A DNA stretch of 64,000 nt from Aureitalea sp. L0-47 (GTDB taxonomy: Bacteria; Bacteroidota; Bacteroidia; Flavobacteriales; Flavobacteriaceae): NCBI RefSeq assembly GCF_026126405.1, contig NZ_JAFMTQ010000002.1, forward strand, positions 229,880 through 293,879, in the 5' to 3' direction. Under the pieces are notes generated by a model. That model did not search any database. It was given only the letters and a program-made list of their open reading frames with translations, and had not been told where the DNA came from. Position numbers and translations under genes: made by a program. This document shows positions 35,489 to 44,283 of this stretch, in pieces (within the stretch, counting starts at the first letter, position 1; the number at the start of each line of letters is the position of its first letter).

Positions 35489-36204
35489 TTAAACAGCTGA
35501 TTTAATACCAAAAGTGACTTCGGATTTTTATAGGCTTGCAAATGTAATTTATAATACAACAATATCAAATTTAATACTTCCGATCGCGTTGTTTTGGTTA
35601 GTTTGACTCGGTCTAGATCATCAAAATCTATGCCGAAGAAGCCTTTTAACGCCTCTACTTTCAAGCCTTCTTCGGAAGCGATTGCTCCCGGGCTGTCTTC
35701 AAAATACCCTTCCTGTAAGTTGAAGTATTTGCCGGCTACGGTGGTTACATCGGGATAAAACCCAAGGTAGGCAGTTAAATTCAGAAGAAATAAAATATGG
35801 AAATTGGCGATAGAGCTATTGCTGTCCAGCCAATTAAGCGATTTTTGTAAATATCCGAATAGTTGCGGGTTAGCTTCTTCTTCCTGAATAGACATTTTAA
35901 GCATTTCAGAGAGGAACATCACAATCGCAGATTTTACAACATCGGTGTGAAGTGACTGATATGGACGCAGCAACTTCACTTCTTTAATTCGTTCCAGAGT
36001 GCCTTTGTCTTTGTGAATTGCAGTAAGTTCGAGTTGTGTTAAGAGCTGAAAGTGGGAAGTCCTTACTTTGCCTCTCCGAGATTTCAGAACATTCCTGAGG
36101 AGATAACTCTTTAAACCTGAAGATTCTGTATAACAACTTACAATGAGGTCAGCTTCGGCGTATTTTACAGTAGAGAAGACAATGGCATTGGTAGTAACAA
36201 TCAT
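35485..36204 (-). CDS. recO: DNA repair protein RecO
   Basis: A 239-residue RecO, the normal length. The N-terminal OB-fold is recognisable by IVTTNAIVFSTVKYAEADLIV and SGLKSYLLRNVLKSRRGKVR, and the C-terminal helical region by NWLDSNSSIANFHILFLLNLTAYLGFYPD. RecO anneals SSB-coated single strands and loads RecA with RecR. It overlaps the porZ stop by one base and the receptor start by 4, so expression of the three is coupled. Confidence 0.94.
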   Translation of the reverse strand: MIVTTNAIVFSTVKYAEADLIVSCYTESSGLKSYLLRNVLKSRRGKVRTSHFQLLTQLELTAIHKDKGTLERIKEVKLLRPYQSLHTDVVKSAIVMFLSEMLKMSIQEEEANPQLFGYLQKSLNWLDSNSSIANFHILFLLNLTAYLGFYPDVTTVAGKYFNLQEGYFEDSPGAIASEEGLKVEALKGFFGIDFDDLDRVKLTKTTRSEVLNLILLYYKLHLQAYKNPKSLLVLNQLFN

Positions 36205-38486
36205 TAGCGAATGATCATGATCTTATGTACTTTGGTTTCAAGGGCATCTTCAGTAGTAATCAACACTAGGTAAACACCCGAAGCCACCTTATACCTTCCG
36301 AAGGCCATGGTGTCCCACAGTACGCTTCCTCCCTGGCTGGTCTCTTCGAAAACCAGGTTACCTTCGATATCCGTGATCTTCACATTGGCCTTTGCCGTAA
36401 GACCATCGATAGTGACATTTCCTGTGAAACCGGGTCGCACGGGGTTAGGATAAGAGTATACATCTTCCAGATTTTCACGGGGAGCTGTAGACGAGCCATT
36501 ATAAGCTACCAATCCATTTATAGTAGCAAAATAGACAACCCCGGTGAAGGGATCAATTGCAATATCCTGAACATTGTTGGAAGGTAATGGGGAATTATCC
36601 TTAGTAAACCTCAGTAAGGTTTCTTGCCCATTGGAAGACAGATAGAAGACTCCTGAAGTTGCTGTGGAGATCCATTTGTTATTGGAACCATCCACCTCTA
36701 TATCTGTCACAGAAAGCTGGAATAGCAATTCCTGCGGAACCCCGTCTTCAAGAATAATGATTGGTTGGGAGTCGACATCTGCTCCATCTTCGAAAAATCC
36801 TCCAACATTGAATAACACACGCAGCCCTTTAATACTACCAATCCATAACCGGTTTTGGCTATCAAATTCCAGCGCCCGAATGTTATTATCTGCCAGGTTC
36901 CCTGTGCCTACACCTTCGGTAATTACGTTCAATTGACCGCTGGACGGATCGAAGCCAACAACTCCTCCCTGGTTATAACCGAAAAACACATAACCTTCCC
37001 TGCTTATTCGTAGTTCACCCAATGCCCCTGAGTTAGCCGCATTTGGAATGATGTCTGTAATGTCATTTTTCTGAAAAGCCAGGCTAGGTGTCACCTGTAT
37101 GAGTCCTTCAGCTTCACGACTTTGGGTAATCCAAAGGTTTCCATTACGGTCATAGTCTGCCCCGTATAATCTCACGTCCGTCCCATTCGGATCAATAGAA
37201 TTAAGGTTACTGTTTGTATTGTCATAACGCCGTATTGGCTGTTCGTCTACGATTTGCAATAGACCCTTATTGTGGGAAGTCATAAAAACCCTTGAAGCGT
37301 CATTTGGATCGATAGCAACATTTACAATGTCATTGGTTTCGAAGATCTCCTCGAACTCAAAATTCGTCCAACTACCTTCTTTAAAATGACTAATTCCCTT
37401 ATTGGTTGGTGGAAAGGGATTGAAATCTACATCTACTTCTCCAAATGCTACCCAGATTTGGCCAGGGGAAACATCAATGGAAAAAGGTCGATTGTCGATA
37501 GGGCCGTCGGGTAGTATTTGTTGTGCCTGGTTAGTTCCGAAGGGAATCGCAAGTAATCCATTCTCCTCGGTCCCGTAGTAAAAGGTGTTGTTATGCGTAT
37601 ATCCCGCCTGGCCCACCACATCAAAACCGGGAATATTCTGCACTGTGGCTTCCAGAACAAATCCTTCGGAAAAGGCCTCGATCGACCCTACCGTTGTAAC
37701 CGTTAAGAGGTCTCCCTGAACTCCAAAATCCACCACCTGTTCATTGAAATCAGTTAGAGGAACAAAGCCCGCGTTCCCAATAAACTCCGAGACACGCCCA
37801 TCGACCCTCATTGCATATACTCCATCACCAAGCGCTTGAACACCCAGCCAATTTGCGCCGTCATTTGTGAGAGTCCATTCCTCATAATCGATAAGGTTGG
37901 TATTGTTAACTAATGCCCTTCTTATTCCACCTTCAGCGGAGGAGGCGAAGATAAGATCACCACTAACGGTAGTTTGGGAGATATTGATCTGCGTTCCGAG
38001 GTTGCCTATGAAATAGGTGTCACCGAATTCAAGACGTTCAAGATCGTACACCGAAATACCAAAATCGGTAGCGATGTAAAGGCTTCCGTTATACTCATTA
38101 AAGTGATTAATTCGTTTTTTATTAGGTGGGATCGTTGGCTTGTCGAGGATATCTACCACTTTCAGTATATCCTCATCGCCATCGAGCACGATATCGATTA
38201 AGCCGTTCTCGTAACCGATCACTAACAGGTTAAAATTATCACTGTAATAAATGGCTGAAATAGACTCTCCGGACAATCCATTTACCGATGATAATGTTTC
38301 TATCTCCTGGGTGCTCAGGTCATAAGAAAAAATTGCGTTTTCAGCACCAACGTAGACTTTGTCGTTTCCCTGAGAGATGTCCTTCACAGACACATACGAA
38401 AAATAGCCCGTCCATTCATTCTCGAAATTTTGAGCAAAGCCCGAGACGGATAGGATAAGGGAAAGAATAACGACAAGTCGTTTCAT
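36204..38486 (-). CDS. porZ: Type IX secretion system protein PorZ
   Basis: A 760-residue exported protein (signal peptide to GFAQ) with two beta-propellers of the two-component-regulator-propeller type (repeats such as VYVGAENAIFSYDLSTQEIE, GNLWITQSREAEGL, NRLWIGSIKGLRVL, NKWISTATSGVFYL) and a C-terminal domain similar to a sorting signal (YKVASGVYLVLITTEDALETKVHKIMIIR region). This architecture is PorZ, a surface component of the type IX attachment complex that delivers anionic LPS for cargo modification. Its presence agrees with the sorting-domain proteins elsewhere in the window. First gene of the porZ-recO-receptor operon. Confidence 0.85.
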   Translation of the reverse strand: MKRLVVILSLILSVSGFAQNFENEWTGYFSYVSVKDISQGNDKVYVGAENAIFSYDLSTQEIETLSSVNGLSGESISAIYYSDNFNLLVIGYENGLIDIVLDGDEDILKVVDILDKPTIPPNKKRINHFNEYNGSLYIATDFGISVYDLERLEFGDTYFIGNLGTQINISQTTVSGDLIFASSAEGGIRRALVNNTNLIDYEEWTLTNDGANWLGVQALGDGVYAMRVDGRVSEFIGNAGFVPLTDFNEQVVDFGVQGDLLTVTTVGSIEAFSEGFVLEATVQNIPGFDVVGQAGYTHNNTFYYGTEENGLLAIPFGTNQAQQILPDGPIDNRPFSIDVSPGQIWVAFGEVDVDFNPFPPTNKGISHFKEGSWTNFEFEEIFETNDIVNVAIDPNDASRVFMTSHNKGLLQIVDEQPIRRYDNTNSNLNSIDPNGTDVRLYGADYDRNGNLWITQSREAEGLIQVTPSLAFQKNDITDIIPNAANSGALGELRISREGYVFFGYNQGGVVGFDPSSGQLNVITEGVGTGNLADNNIRALEFDSQNRLWIGSIKGLRVLFNVGGFFEDGADVDSQPIIILEDGVPQELLFQLSVTDIEVDGSNNKWISTATSGVFYLSSNGQETLLRFTKDNSPLPSNNVQDIAIDPFTGVVYFATINGLVAYNGSSTAPRENLEDVYSYPNPVRPGFTGNVTIDGLTAKANVKITDIEGNLVFEETSQGGSVLWDTMAFGRYKVASGVYLVLITTEDALETKVHKIMIIR

Positions 38487-38545
38487 GCAAATTTTGTTTG
38501 TCTATATTAACACGCTAAAATAGCATTTATTGCTGGATAGGAACT

Positions 38546-38577
38546 AAAAAAGGCTGCCATTACAGGCAACCTTTTTT
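38546..38577 (-). terminator. Terminator after gdhA
   Basis: GGCTGCC and GGCAACC form an imperfect 7-base stem flanked by A6 and T6 runs, so it is functional-looking in both directions. It lies 22 bases downstream of the gdhA stop. Confidence 0.65.
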
Positions 38578-38598
38578 AAATATATTCAGAATTGCAGT

Positions 38599-39942
38599 TT
38601 ACACAACTCCCTGGGCCAACATGGCATCGGCGATCTTAACAAAACCGGCGATATTGGCTCCTTTTACGTAATCCACATGACCATCTCCATCCTTTCCGTA
38701 TTTCACACAGGCAGCATGGATGTCGTTCATAATTCCGTGAAGCTTTTGATCCACTTCTTCACGAGACCAGCTCAAACGGAGTGAATTCTGAGACATTTCT
38801 AGTCCGGATGTAGCAACACCACCGGCATTAGAAGCTTTACCAGGAGCATAAAGTATACTCGCGTTTTGGAACACTTCAATTGCTTTAGGAGTTGATGGCA
38901 TGTTTGCTCCTTCGGCAACACATGTACAACCGTTACTTACTAATGCTTCAGCTTCTTCTTTGTTCAGCTCGTTTTGAGTAGCACATGGTAGTGCGATATC
39001 GCAAGCTACACCCCATGGTCGTGCACCTTCAGTATAAACAGCAGAAGGATATTTATCGGCGTATTCCTTAATTCTTCCGCGTTTAACGTTCTTCAACTCC
39101 ATTACATAGGCTAGTTTTTCTTTATCAAGGCCGTCTTTATCGTAGATAAATCCGCCTGAATCAGAAAGTGTTACCACTTTTCCTCCAAACTCCATTGCCT
39201 TTTCCGCTGCATATTGCGCCACATTTCCGGATCCAGAGATAAGAACCGTCTTTCCTTTGAAGCTTTGACCTTTAGTTTCCAGCATACTCTGGGCAAAGTA
39301 TACCGTACCATATCCGGTAGCTTCCGGACGTATAAGCGAACCTCCAAACTCTAGTCCTTTACCAGTTAATACTCCGGTAAATTCATTTCTTAGTCGCTTG
39401 TACTGTCCGAATAAATATCCAACTTCTCGACCACCCACGCCAATATCACCTGCTGGTACGTCTGTATCGGGACCAATATGGCGTTGTAACTCCGACATAA
39501 AACTCTGACAGAAGCGCATTACTTCGGAATCGCTTTTCCCTTTGGGGTTGAAATTACTGCCTCCTTTTCCGCCGCCCATCGGCAAGGTGGTAAGACTGTT
39601 TTTAAATACCTGCTCGAAGCCTAAAAACTTCAAAATGCTCAAATTCACACTTGGGTGAAAACGAAGACCTCCTTTATAGGGGCCAATCGCCGAGTTGAAC
39701 TCAACCCTATATCCTTTATTAATACGGGTATTGCCATTGTCGTCCTGCCATGGAACACGGAACATGATTACCCTTTCCGGTTCTGCCATGCGCTCCAAAA
39801 GCATTTTGTTCTGATATTTTTCATTCTCCTCTATAAAGGGAATAACTGCTTCAGCAACCTCTGTTACTGCCTGTATAAACTCAGGTTCATTGGGGTTACT
39901 ACTTTCAACGGAATCGATGAAATCTTTTATACTTTGTTTCAC
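38599..39942 (-). CDS. gdhA: Glutamate dehydrogenase (hexameric, NADP-type)
   Basis: A 447-residue GDH of the 50-kDa hexameric family, which interconverts 2-oxoglutarate plus ammonia and glutamate. Visible: GYRVEFNSAIGPYKGGLRFHP, LPMGGGKGGSNFNPKGKSD with the catalytic lysine region, PAGDIGVGGREVGYLFGQY, and the dinucleotide-binding segment VLISGSGNVAQYAAEKA. Length and the KGKSD segment fit the biosynthetic NADP enzyme. It is divergent from a conserved flavobacterial exported protein; a 12-base palindrome covers the predicted start of transcription. Confidence 0.96.
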   Translation of the reverse strand: MKQSIKDFIDSVESSNPNEPEFIQAVTEVAEAVIPFIEENEKYQNKMLLERMAEPERVIMFRVPWQDDNGNTRINKGYRVEFNSAIGPYKGGLRFHPSVNLSILKFLGFEQVFKNSLTTLPMGGGKGGSNFNPKGKSDSEVMRFCQSFMSELQRHIGPDTDVPAGDIGVGGREVGYLFGQYKRLRNEFTGVLTGKGLEFGGSLIRPEATGYGTVYFAQSMLETKGQSFKGKTVLISGSGNVAQYAAEKAMEFGGKVVTLSDSGGFIYDKDGLDKEKLAYVMELKNVKRGRIKEYADKYPSAVYTEGARPWGVACDIALPCATQNELNKEEAEALVSNGCTCVAEGANMPSTPKAIEVFQNASILYAPGKASNAGGVATSGLEMSQNSLRLSWSREEVDQKLHGIMNDIHAACVKYGKDGDGHVDYVKGANIAGFVKIADAMLAQGVV

Positions 39943-40025
39943 TGGTATAAAAATTTAAGTTTATAATATGGTTGTCAAATTACTAGCTGCGAAGCGATGT
40001 TTCAAAGGCTTTGTTTACGGTCTCT

Positions 40026-40037
40026 GAAAACGTTTTC
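40026..40037. promoter_or_regulatory. GAAAACGTTTTC palindrome in the gdhA leader (LacI-type operator candidate)
   Basis: A perfect 12-base palindrome with a central CG, the form bound by many LacI-family repressors. It sits about 12 bases downstream of the gdhA -7 element, where a bound repressor would block transcription. The same core occurs in the 51296-51309 palindrome of the sugar cluster. Confidence 0.5.
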
Positions 40038-40048
40038 GTAACGCGGAG

Positions 40049-40056
40049 CAAATATA
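40049..40056 (-). promoter_or_regulatory. -7 promoter element for gdhA
   Basis: The minus strand reads TATATTTG, an exact TAnnTTTG match, 107 bases before the ATG. The long leader contains the palindrome at 40026-40037. No good -33 was found. Confidence 0.5.
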
Positions 40057-40137
40057 AGTTATCTGCAATTAAGGGAAATGATTTTTGTCAAATAACCTAA
40101 AAATAACCTTTAAATTTCCATGTTACGTATGTTTTTA

Positions 40138-40145
40138 TATATTTG
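40138..40145 (+). promoter_or_regulatory. -7 promoter element for the gdhA-divergent gene
   Basis: TATATTTG, exact match, 24 bases before the ATG at 40170. It overlaps a possible TTG codon at 40143, which therefore cannot be the real start. Confidence 0.55.
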
Positions 40146-40169
40146 TTACGTCTCAATCTAAACCAGAAT

Positions 40170-40976
40170 ATGATGAATGCCAGATCATTGCTATTGGTGT
40201 TTCTCCTCCTAGCTACTGCTAATCAGGAGCTTCACAGCCAGTTTGGTTTCTCACACGAAATAGGTGTGATTACAGGGCCTGTAGCGTTCTATTCCGATTT
40301 CGGACAACGTAACGATTTCGAAACCAACAAAGGGAATGTAGGCATTGGTGTGGGCCTTATTCATTACATTAATTTCTCATATCGCGCTGATTGTAATTGC
40401 TACACTCGCGACGTCTATTTCAACGACCATTTCAAAATCAGGAATGAGATCGATTACCACGTGACCAATTTTGAACACTTTGGGCAATGGGTAGACCCTG
40501 ATCGCACCAGTGAAACAGCGGATCAGCTGCGAGCTATGAAAGGAAAAAGCCGGGTATTCGATATAGGAACCCAATTGGAATATTTTCCACTCAGTATTAG
40601 AGATTTTGCCGCTGGAGGTTATAAAATTGCCCCATTTGGCTCTTTCGGAGTCCACTGGGTAAGTTTCGATCCTGAGGTTTATTCTGAATTAGGACCACTT
40701 AATTCACCTTTCACTACTCCGTTACCGAAGTATCGTGATGCCTTTCAACAGGAAGGAGACAGTACCTGGTCCATAGTAATGAGTGTGGGGATTCGTTACA
40801 AACTCTCCCCTCTTAGTGACCTTATGCTGGACAGTCGCTGGCAGTATTATTTCAGCAACTGGGTAGACGGTCTAAATCCTTCCGAAGAATTCAACGGAGG
40901 TTTTCCTGTGCCCGAAAATAAAGCAAACGACTGGATCTACTGGTTGAATATCGGGTACATTTATTACCTGGAATAG
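40170..40976 (+). CDS. THC0290_0291-type flavobacterial exported protein
   Basis: About 268 residues from the tandem ATGs at 40170/40173, with a signal peptide (ARSLLLVFLLLATANQELHSQ). The body has short strand-rich blocks (HEIGVITGPVAFYSDFGQRND, GVGLIHYINFSYRADCNCY, PFGSFGVHWVSFDPEVY, WIYWLNIGYIYYLE), consistent with a small outer-membrane barrel. I recall this as the THC0290_0291 family, found next to gdhA in many Flavobacteriia and sometimes mislabelled glutamate dehydrogenase because of that neighbour. It has no dehydrogenase motif. Function unknown. Confidence 0.75.
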   Translation: MMNARSLLLVFLLLATANQELHSQFGFSHEIGVITGPVAFYSDFGQRNDFETNKGNVGIGVGLIHYINFSYRADCNCYTRDVYFNDHFKIRNEIDYHVTNFEHFGQWVDPDRTSETADQLRAMKGKSRVFDIGTQLEYFPLSIRDFAAGGYKIAPFGSFGVHWVSFDPEVYSELGPLNSPFTTPLPKYRDAFQQEGDSTWSIVMSVGIRYKLSPLSDLMLDSRWQYYFSNWVDGLNPSEEFNGGFPVPENKANDWIYWLNIGYIYYLE

Positions 40977-40993
40977 AAATAAAAAATATAAAT

Positions 40994-41029
40994 AAAAAAC
41001 CCCTTGAATCTTACTTCAAGGGGTTTTTT
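40994..41029. terminator. Strong bidirectional terminator
   Basis: AAAAAACCCCTTGAA (40994-41008) pairs perfectly with TTCAAGGGGTTTTTT (41015-41029) over a 6-base loop, between two convergent genes. Confidence 0.9.
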
Positions 41030-41045
41030 ATTGGGGCTTATTCTA

Positions 41046-42188
41046 TTATCCTATGGCTTGTTCCAGATCGGCGGTTAAGTCGGCCGCATCTTCTATCCCT
41101 ACGCTCAAACGTATTAAAGCATCTACCACACCTGTTTTCTCTCTTTCTTCCTTCGGAATACTAGCATGCGTCATACTTGCCGGGTGTCCGGCCAGGCTTT
41201 CCACACCTCCCAGGCTTTCCGCCAGGGTAAAGATCTTTAGTCGTTCAACAATCCGAATAGCCTCGTCATAGTCGTTTCCTTTAGTCACAAAGGATATCAT
41301 ACCACCAAAATCATCCATTTGGGCCTTCGCAACCTCATGATTAGGATGCTCTTCGAAGCCGGGCCAATATACTTTTTCAATTTTTGGGTGATCCCGGAGG
41401 TATTCGGCCACTTTTTTTCCATTCTCACAATGGCGCTGTACCCTTACATGCAGTGTTTTTAATCCGCGTAACACAAGGAAACTATCCATAGGGCCGCAAA
41501 CCGCACCGCTTGCGTTTTGTATAAAGAACAGTCTTTCGGCCAACTCGTCGTCATTTAACATCAAAGCACCCATTACAACATCGCTATGCCCACCCAGATA
41601 CTTAGTGGCACTGTGCATCACTATGTCAGCCCCAAGGTCCATTGGGCGCTGCAGGTATGGAGTGGCGAAGGTATTGTCCACGGCCAATAAAATATTATGC
41701 TTCTTGGCGATACCAGCGCATTTCTTAATATCGATTATATTCATCATGGGGTTGGTAGGAGTCTCCACCCAGATCAATTTTGTGTTATCGTTGATGTAAG
41801 CTTCGATATTTTCCGCGTTCTCCATCCCGATAAAGTGAAATTTCACTCCGAAATCTTCGAAAATCTTAGTAAACAATCGATAGGTACCACCATATAGGTC
41901 GTTTGTAGAGATCACCTCATCTCCCGGTTTCAGCAACTTGATCACCGCATCAATCGCGGCGAGCCCGCTCGCAAACGCAAGTCCGTGTTTTGCATTCTCT
42001 ATGCTGGCAAAAGCCCTTTCCAGTGCGGCACGTGTGGGATTCCCGCTCCTGGAATACTCAAATCCTTTGTGTCCCCCGGGGGTGGTTTGAGAATATGTGC
42101 TGGTTTGATATATAGGCGGCATTACCGATCCGTAAGCCGGATCAATATCGTGCTGTCCTCCGTGAATTGCTTTTGTATTAAATTTCAT
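41046..42188 (-). CDS. Cystathionine gamma-synthase/lyase family enzyme
   Basis: 380 residues from ATG at 42188 (MKFNTKAIHGGQ, the usual start of the family); an earlier ATG at 42215 adds nine residues. PLP-dependent Cys/Met-metabolism enzyme: FEYSRSGNPTRAALE, FASGLAAIDAVIKLLKPGDEV, the PLP lysine K196 in HSATKYLGGHSD, and AESLGGVESLAGHPASMTHAS. Sequence alone does not separate synthase (methionine synthesis from O-acyl-homoserine) from lyase (reverse transsulfuration). Transcribed alone and ends at the strong bidirectional terminator. Confidence 0.92.
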   Translation of the reverse strand: MKFNTKAIHGGQHDIDPAYGSVMPPIYQTSTYSQTTPGGHKGFEYSRSGNPTRAALERAFASIENAKHGLAFASGLAAIDAVIKLLKPGDEVISTNDLYGGTYRLFTKIFEDFGVKFHFIGMENAENIEAYINDNTKLIWVETPTNPMMNIIDIKKCAGIAKKHNILLAVDNTFATPYLQRPMDLGADIVMHSATKYLGGHSDVVMGALMLNDDELAERLFFIQNASGAVCGPMDSFLVLRGLKTLHVRVQRHCENGKKVAEYLRDHPKIEKVYWPGFEEHPNHEVAKAQMDDFGGMISFVTKGNDYDEAIRIVERLKIFTLAESLGGVESLAGHPASMTHASIPKEEREKTGVVDALIRLSVGIEDAADLTADLEQAIG

Positions 42189-42263
42189 GGAATTGTTTAA
42201 AATTTCTGTTAACAAAAATACTACTTTAGATCGTGAATGTGAATTCTGTTGTATTTTTAACCG

Positions 42264-43028
42264 ATGGTAAAACGACTTTTATTATTTGCGATTATCATAT
42301 CGTTTTTTACGGCTTGTAAGAAAGAGCAGGCGCTTCTCATCAAACCGATGAATTTCAGTGAAAAAGTTCTCACTGGTTGCGACACAGGCTGTCCGGAAAT
42401 AACAGTCAATTACGTATCGATAGAGGACCATAGTGAACGTTCAGAAAAGATCAATGCCAAAATAAATGAATTCATCATTGACGCCCTGTACCTCGGGGAA
42501 GAAGCAACTACATCATCGGCCAAGAACATAGAAGAGGCCGCAGAGGGTTTTGTTTCAATGTACAGAACCCACAGCGCCGAGTTTCCGGATATGCAATTAG
42601 AGTATTTTGCGGAAATTAGCGTATCTGAAACGTATCATTCGGAAGAATTACTTAGCCTGGAAATGAGACATTACTTATTCACCGGTGGTGCACACGGTTA
42701 TGGTGCTACTTTTTTCGCTAATTTCGACGCCCAAACAGGTGAAGAGCTTGAATTTGAAGATCTGTTTACGGATATGGATCAGATCACCAAAATCGTCGAG
42801 AAAGCCTTCAGAATAGAACATGAAATTCCCGAAAATGAATCGATCAACTATACCGGTTTCTGGTTTGAAAACGACCAATTTTATCTCCCGGAGACTATCG
42901 GTTTCGAAGGTAAACATCTTGTTATGATCTACAATCAATACGATATTGCCAGTTATGCCGCCGGACCGATCGAATTGCAACTGCCCATTTCAGAAATAAA
43001 AAACTATTTAGCCATTACACTTCCATGA
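42264..43028 (+). CDS. DUF3298/DUF4163 lipoprotein
   Basis: A 254-residue lipoprotein (lipobox FTAC at about residues 15-18, then KKEQ). The C-terminal half fits DUF3298: LSLEMRHYLFTGGAHGYGATFFANFDAQTGEELEFEDLF, and an end segment with IYNQYDIASYAAGPIELQLPISEIKNYL; the N-terminal part fits DUF4163 (CPEITVNYVSIEDHSERSEKINAKI). Such proteins are periplasmic or membrane-anchored and without known enzymatic role. It overlaps the ArsC-like gene by 4 bases and so heads a three-gene operon. Confidence 0.88.
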   Translation: MVKRLLLFAIIISFFTACKKEQALLIKPMNFSEKVLTGCDTGCPEITVNYVSIEDHSERSEKINAKINEFIIDALYLGEEATTSSAKNIEEAAEGFVSMYRTHSAEFPDMQLEYFAEISVSETYHSEELLSLEMRHYLFTGGAHGYGATFFANFDAQTGEELEFEDLFTDMDQITKIVEKAFRIEHEIPENESINYTGFWFENDQFYLPETIGFEGKHLVMIYNQYDIASYAAGPIELQLPISEIKNYLAITLP

Positions 43029-43384
43029 ACTTGTTCTACTATTTAGCCACTTGTGATACCTGCCAACGTATCATGAACGACCTTAATCTCCCGGAATCTA
43101 TTCAGAAAAGAGAAATAAAAAGTGAACCATTAACCGGGGAAGAGCTGGAGTCTCTTTACGCTTTATCCGGCTCTTATGAAGCTTTGTTTAGCAAACGCGC
43201 CCGTTTGTACAAGGAACGAAATCTAAAAGAGGCCAATTTACAGGAAGAAGATTTCAAAAGAATGTTGCTGGAGCATTATACCTTTTTGAAGCGTCCTGTG
43301 TTGGTATACAATGGCACTATTTTCATAGGGAATAGTAAAAAAAATGTCGAAGCTGCTTATAATGCCCTTCATCACAGCAAATGA
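43025..43384 (+). CDS. ArsC/Spx family thioredoxin-fold protein
   Basis: A 119-residue ArsC/Spx-family protein. Residues C10 and C13 form a CDTC motif at the fold's usual cysteine position; PVLVYNGTIFIGN near residue 91 provides the cis-proline region (KRPVLVYN). Members include glutaredoxin-type arsenate reductases and the Spx regulators; a CxxC is more redox-protein-like than the single-Cys arsenate reductase, so true arsenate reduction is uncertain. It overlaps both neighbours by 4 bases. Confidence 0.85.
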   Translation: MNLFYYLATCDTCQRIMNDLNLPESIQKREIKSEPLTGEELESLYALSGSYEALFSKRARLYKERNLKEANLQEEDFKRMLLEHYTFLKRPVLVYNGTIFIGNSKKNVEAAYNALHHSK

Positions 43385-44283
43385 ATCCTCGCGCTCTTGC
43401 TCTTTTAGCAGCAACTGCTGCCAGTGCCATCTATGGAATTAACCACACCATTGCCAAAGGGCTTATGCCCGATATTATCGGCTCGTATGGGTTTATTCTT
43501 CTTAGAGTAAGTGGGGCAGCCTGTTTATTCTGGATCATTGGTTTATTCTATAAAAGCGAGAAGATCGAGCGGAAGGATTGGTTCAGAATCATTGCCTGCG
43601 CCTTCTTCGGAATGGTGTTGAACATGAATATGTTCTTTAAAGGCCTGGAGCTATCCACTCCCATTAATAGTTCGGTGGTAATCACATTGAGCCCTGTCCT
43701 GCTCCTTGCACTTTCAGCCATCTTTTTAAAAGAGAAGATCACATGGATGAAAGCAGTTGGTATAGGTCTTGGGTTAGCGGGAGCTTTGGTCCTTATTCTC
43801 TTCGGAATAAAAACGCAACCCAATGCCCCTAATATCCCATTGGGTAATGTGCTTTTCATTATAAACGCCGCTTCATACTCCTTCTACCTCATCTTTGTAA
43901 AAGCGCTGGTTGCTAAATACAGTTCCATCACACTAATGAAGATGTTCTTCCTATTTGCATTTCTTATAAACCTTCCAATAGGATTCAATCAATTTATGGA
44001 AGTTGACTGGATAGGGCTGGATTTTCAGGCTATATGGCAAATGGCCTTTGTTGTGATAGGAACTACCGTGCTCACTTATTTGTTCAACATCTATGCCCTC
44101 AAGCAATTAAGTCCGTCAACTATCGGTGCTTTTATCTATTTACAACCAGTGCTTGCCGCCACATTCGCTATCCTCGCAGGAGCCGATAAGCTTACACCAC
44201 TTCGAATTATAGCAGCCGTTTTGATTTTCACCGGTGTTTTCCTTTCAACAAGAAAGGCAAAACCTAAGACTTCAAAGGTTTAG
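43381..44283 (+). CDS. EamA/DMT family transporter
   Basis: A 300-residue inner-membrane transporter with ten predicted spans arranged as two EamA repeats: first repeat starts ALALLAATAASAIYGINHTIAKG, second PLGNVLFIINAASYSFYLIFVK. Typical conserved segments are GLELSTPINSSVVITLSPVLLL and LSPSTIGAFIYLQPVLAATFAI. Members export amino acids or metabolites, but the substrate here is unknown. It shares 4 bases with the ArsC-like gene and its 3' end overlaps the convergent thioesterase gene by 20 bases. Confidence 0.92.
   Translation: MNPRALALLAATAASAIYGINHTIAKGLMPDIIGSYGFILLRVSGAACLFWIIGLFYKSEKIERKDWFRIIACAFFGMVLNMNMFFKGLELSTPINSSVVITLSPVLLLALSAIFLKEKITWMKAVGIGLGLAGALVLILFGIKTQPNAPNIPLGNVLFIINAASYSFYLIFVKALVAKYSSITLMKMFFLFAFLINLPIGFNQFMEVDWIGLDFQAIWQMAFVVIGTTVLTYLFNIYALKQLSPSTIGAFIYLQPVLAATFAILAGADKLTPLRIIAAVLIFTGVFLSTRKAKPKTSKV

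Noticed and set aside
40143..40169. TTG at 40143 as the start of the gdhA-divergent gene
   Set aside because: It lies inside the -7 element TATATTTG; the tandem ATGs at 40170/40173 precede a normal signal peptide.
43025..43384. Firm naming as arsenate reductase
   Set aside because: The protein has a CxxC and no arsenic-resistance neighbours; only the ArsC/Spx fold can be supported.
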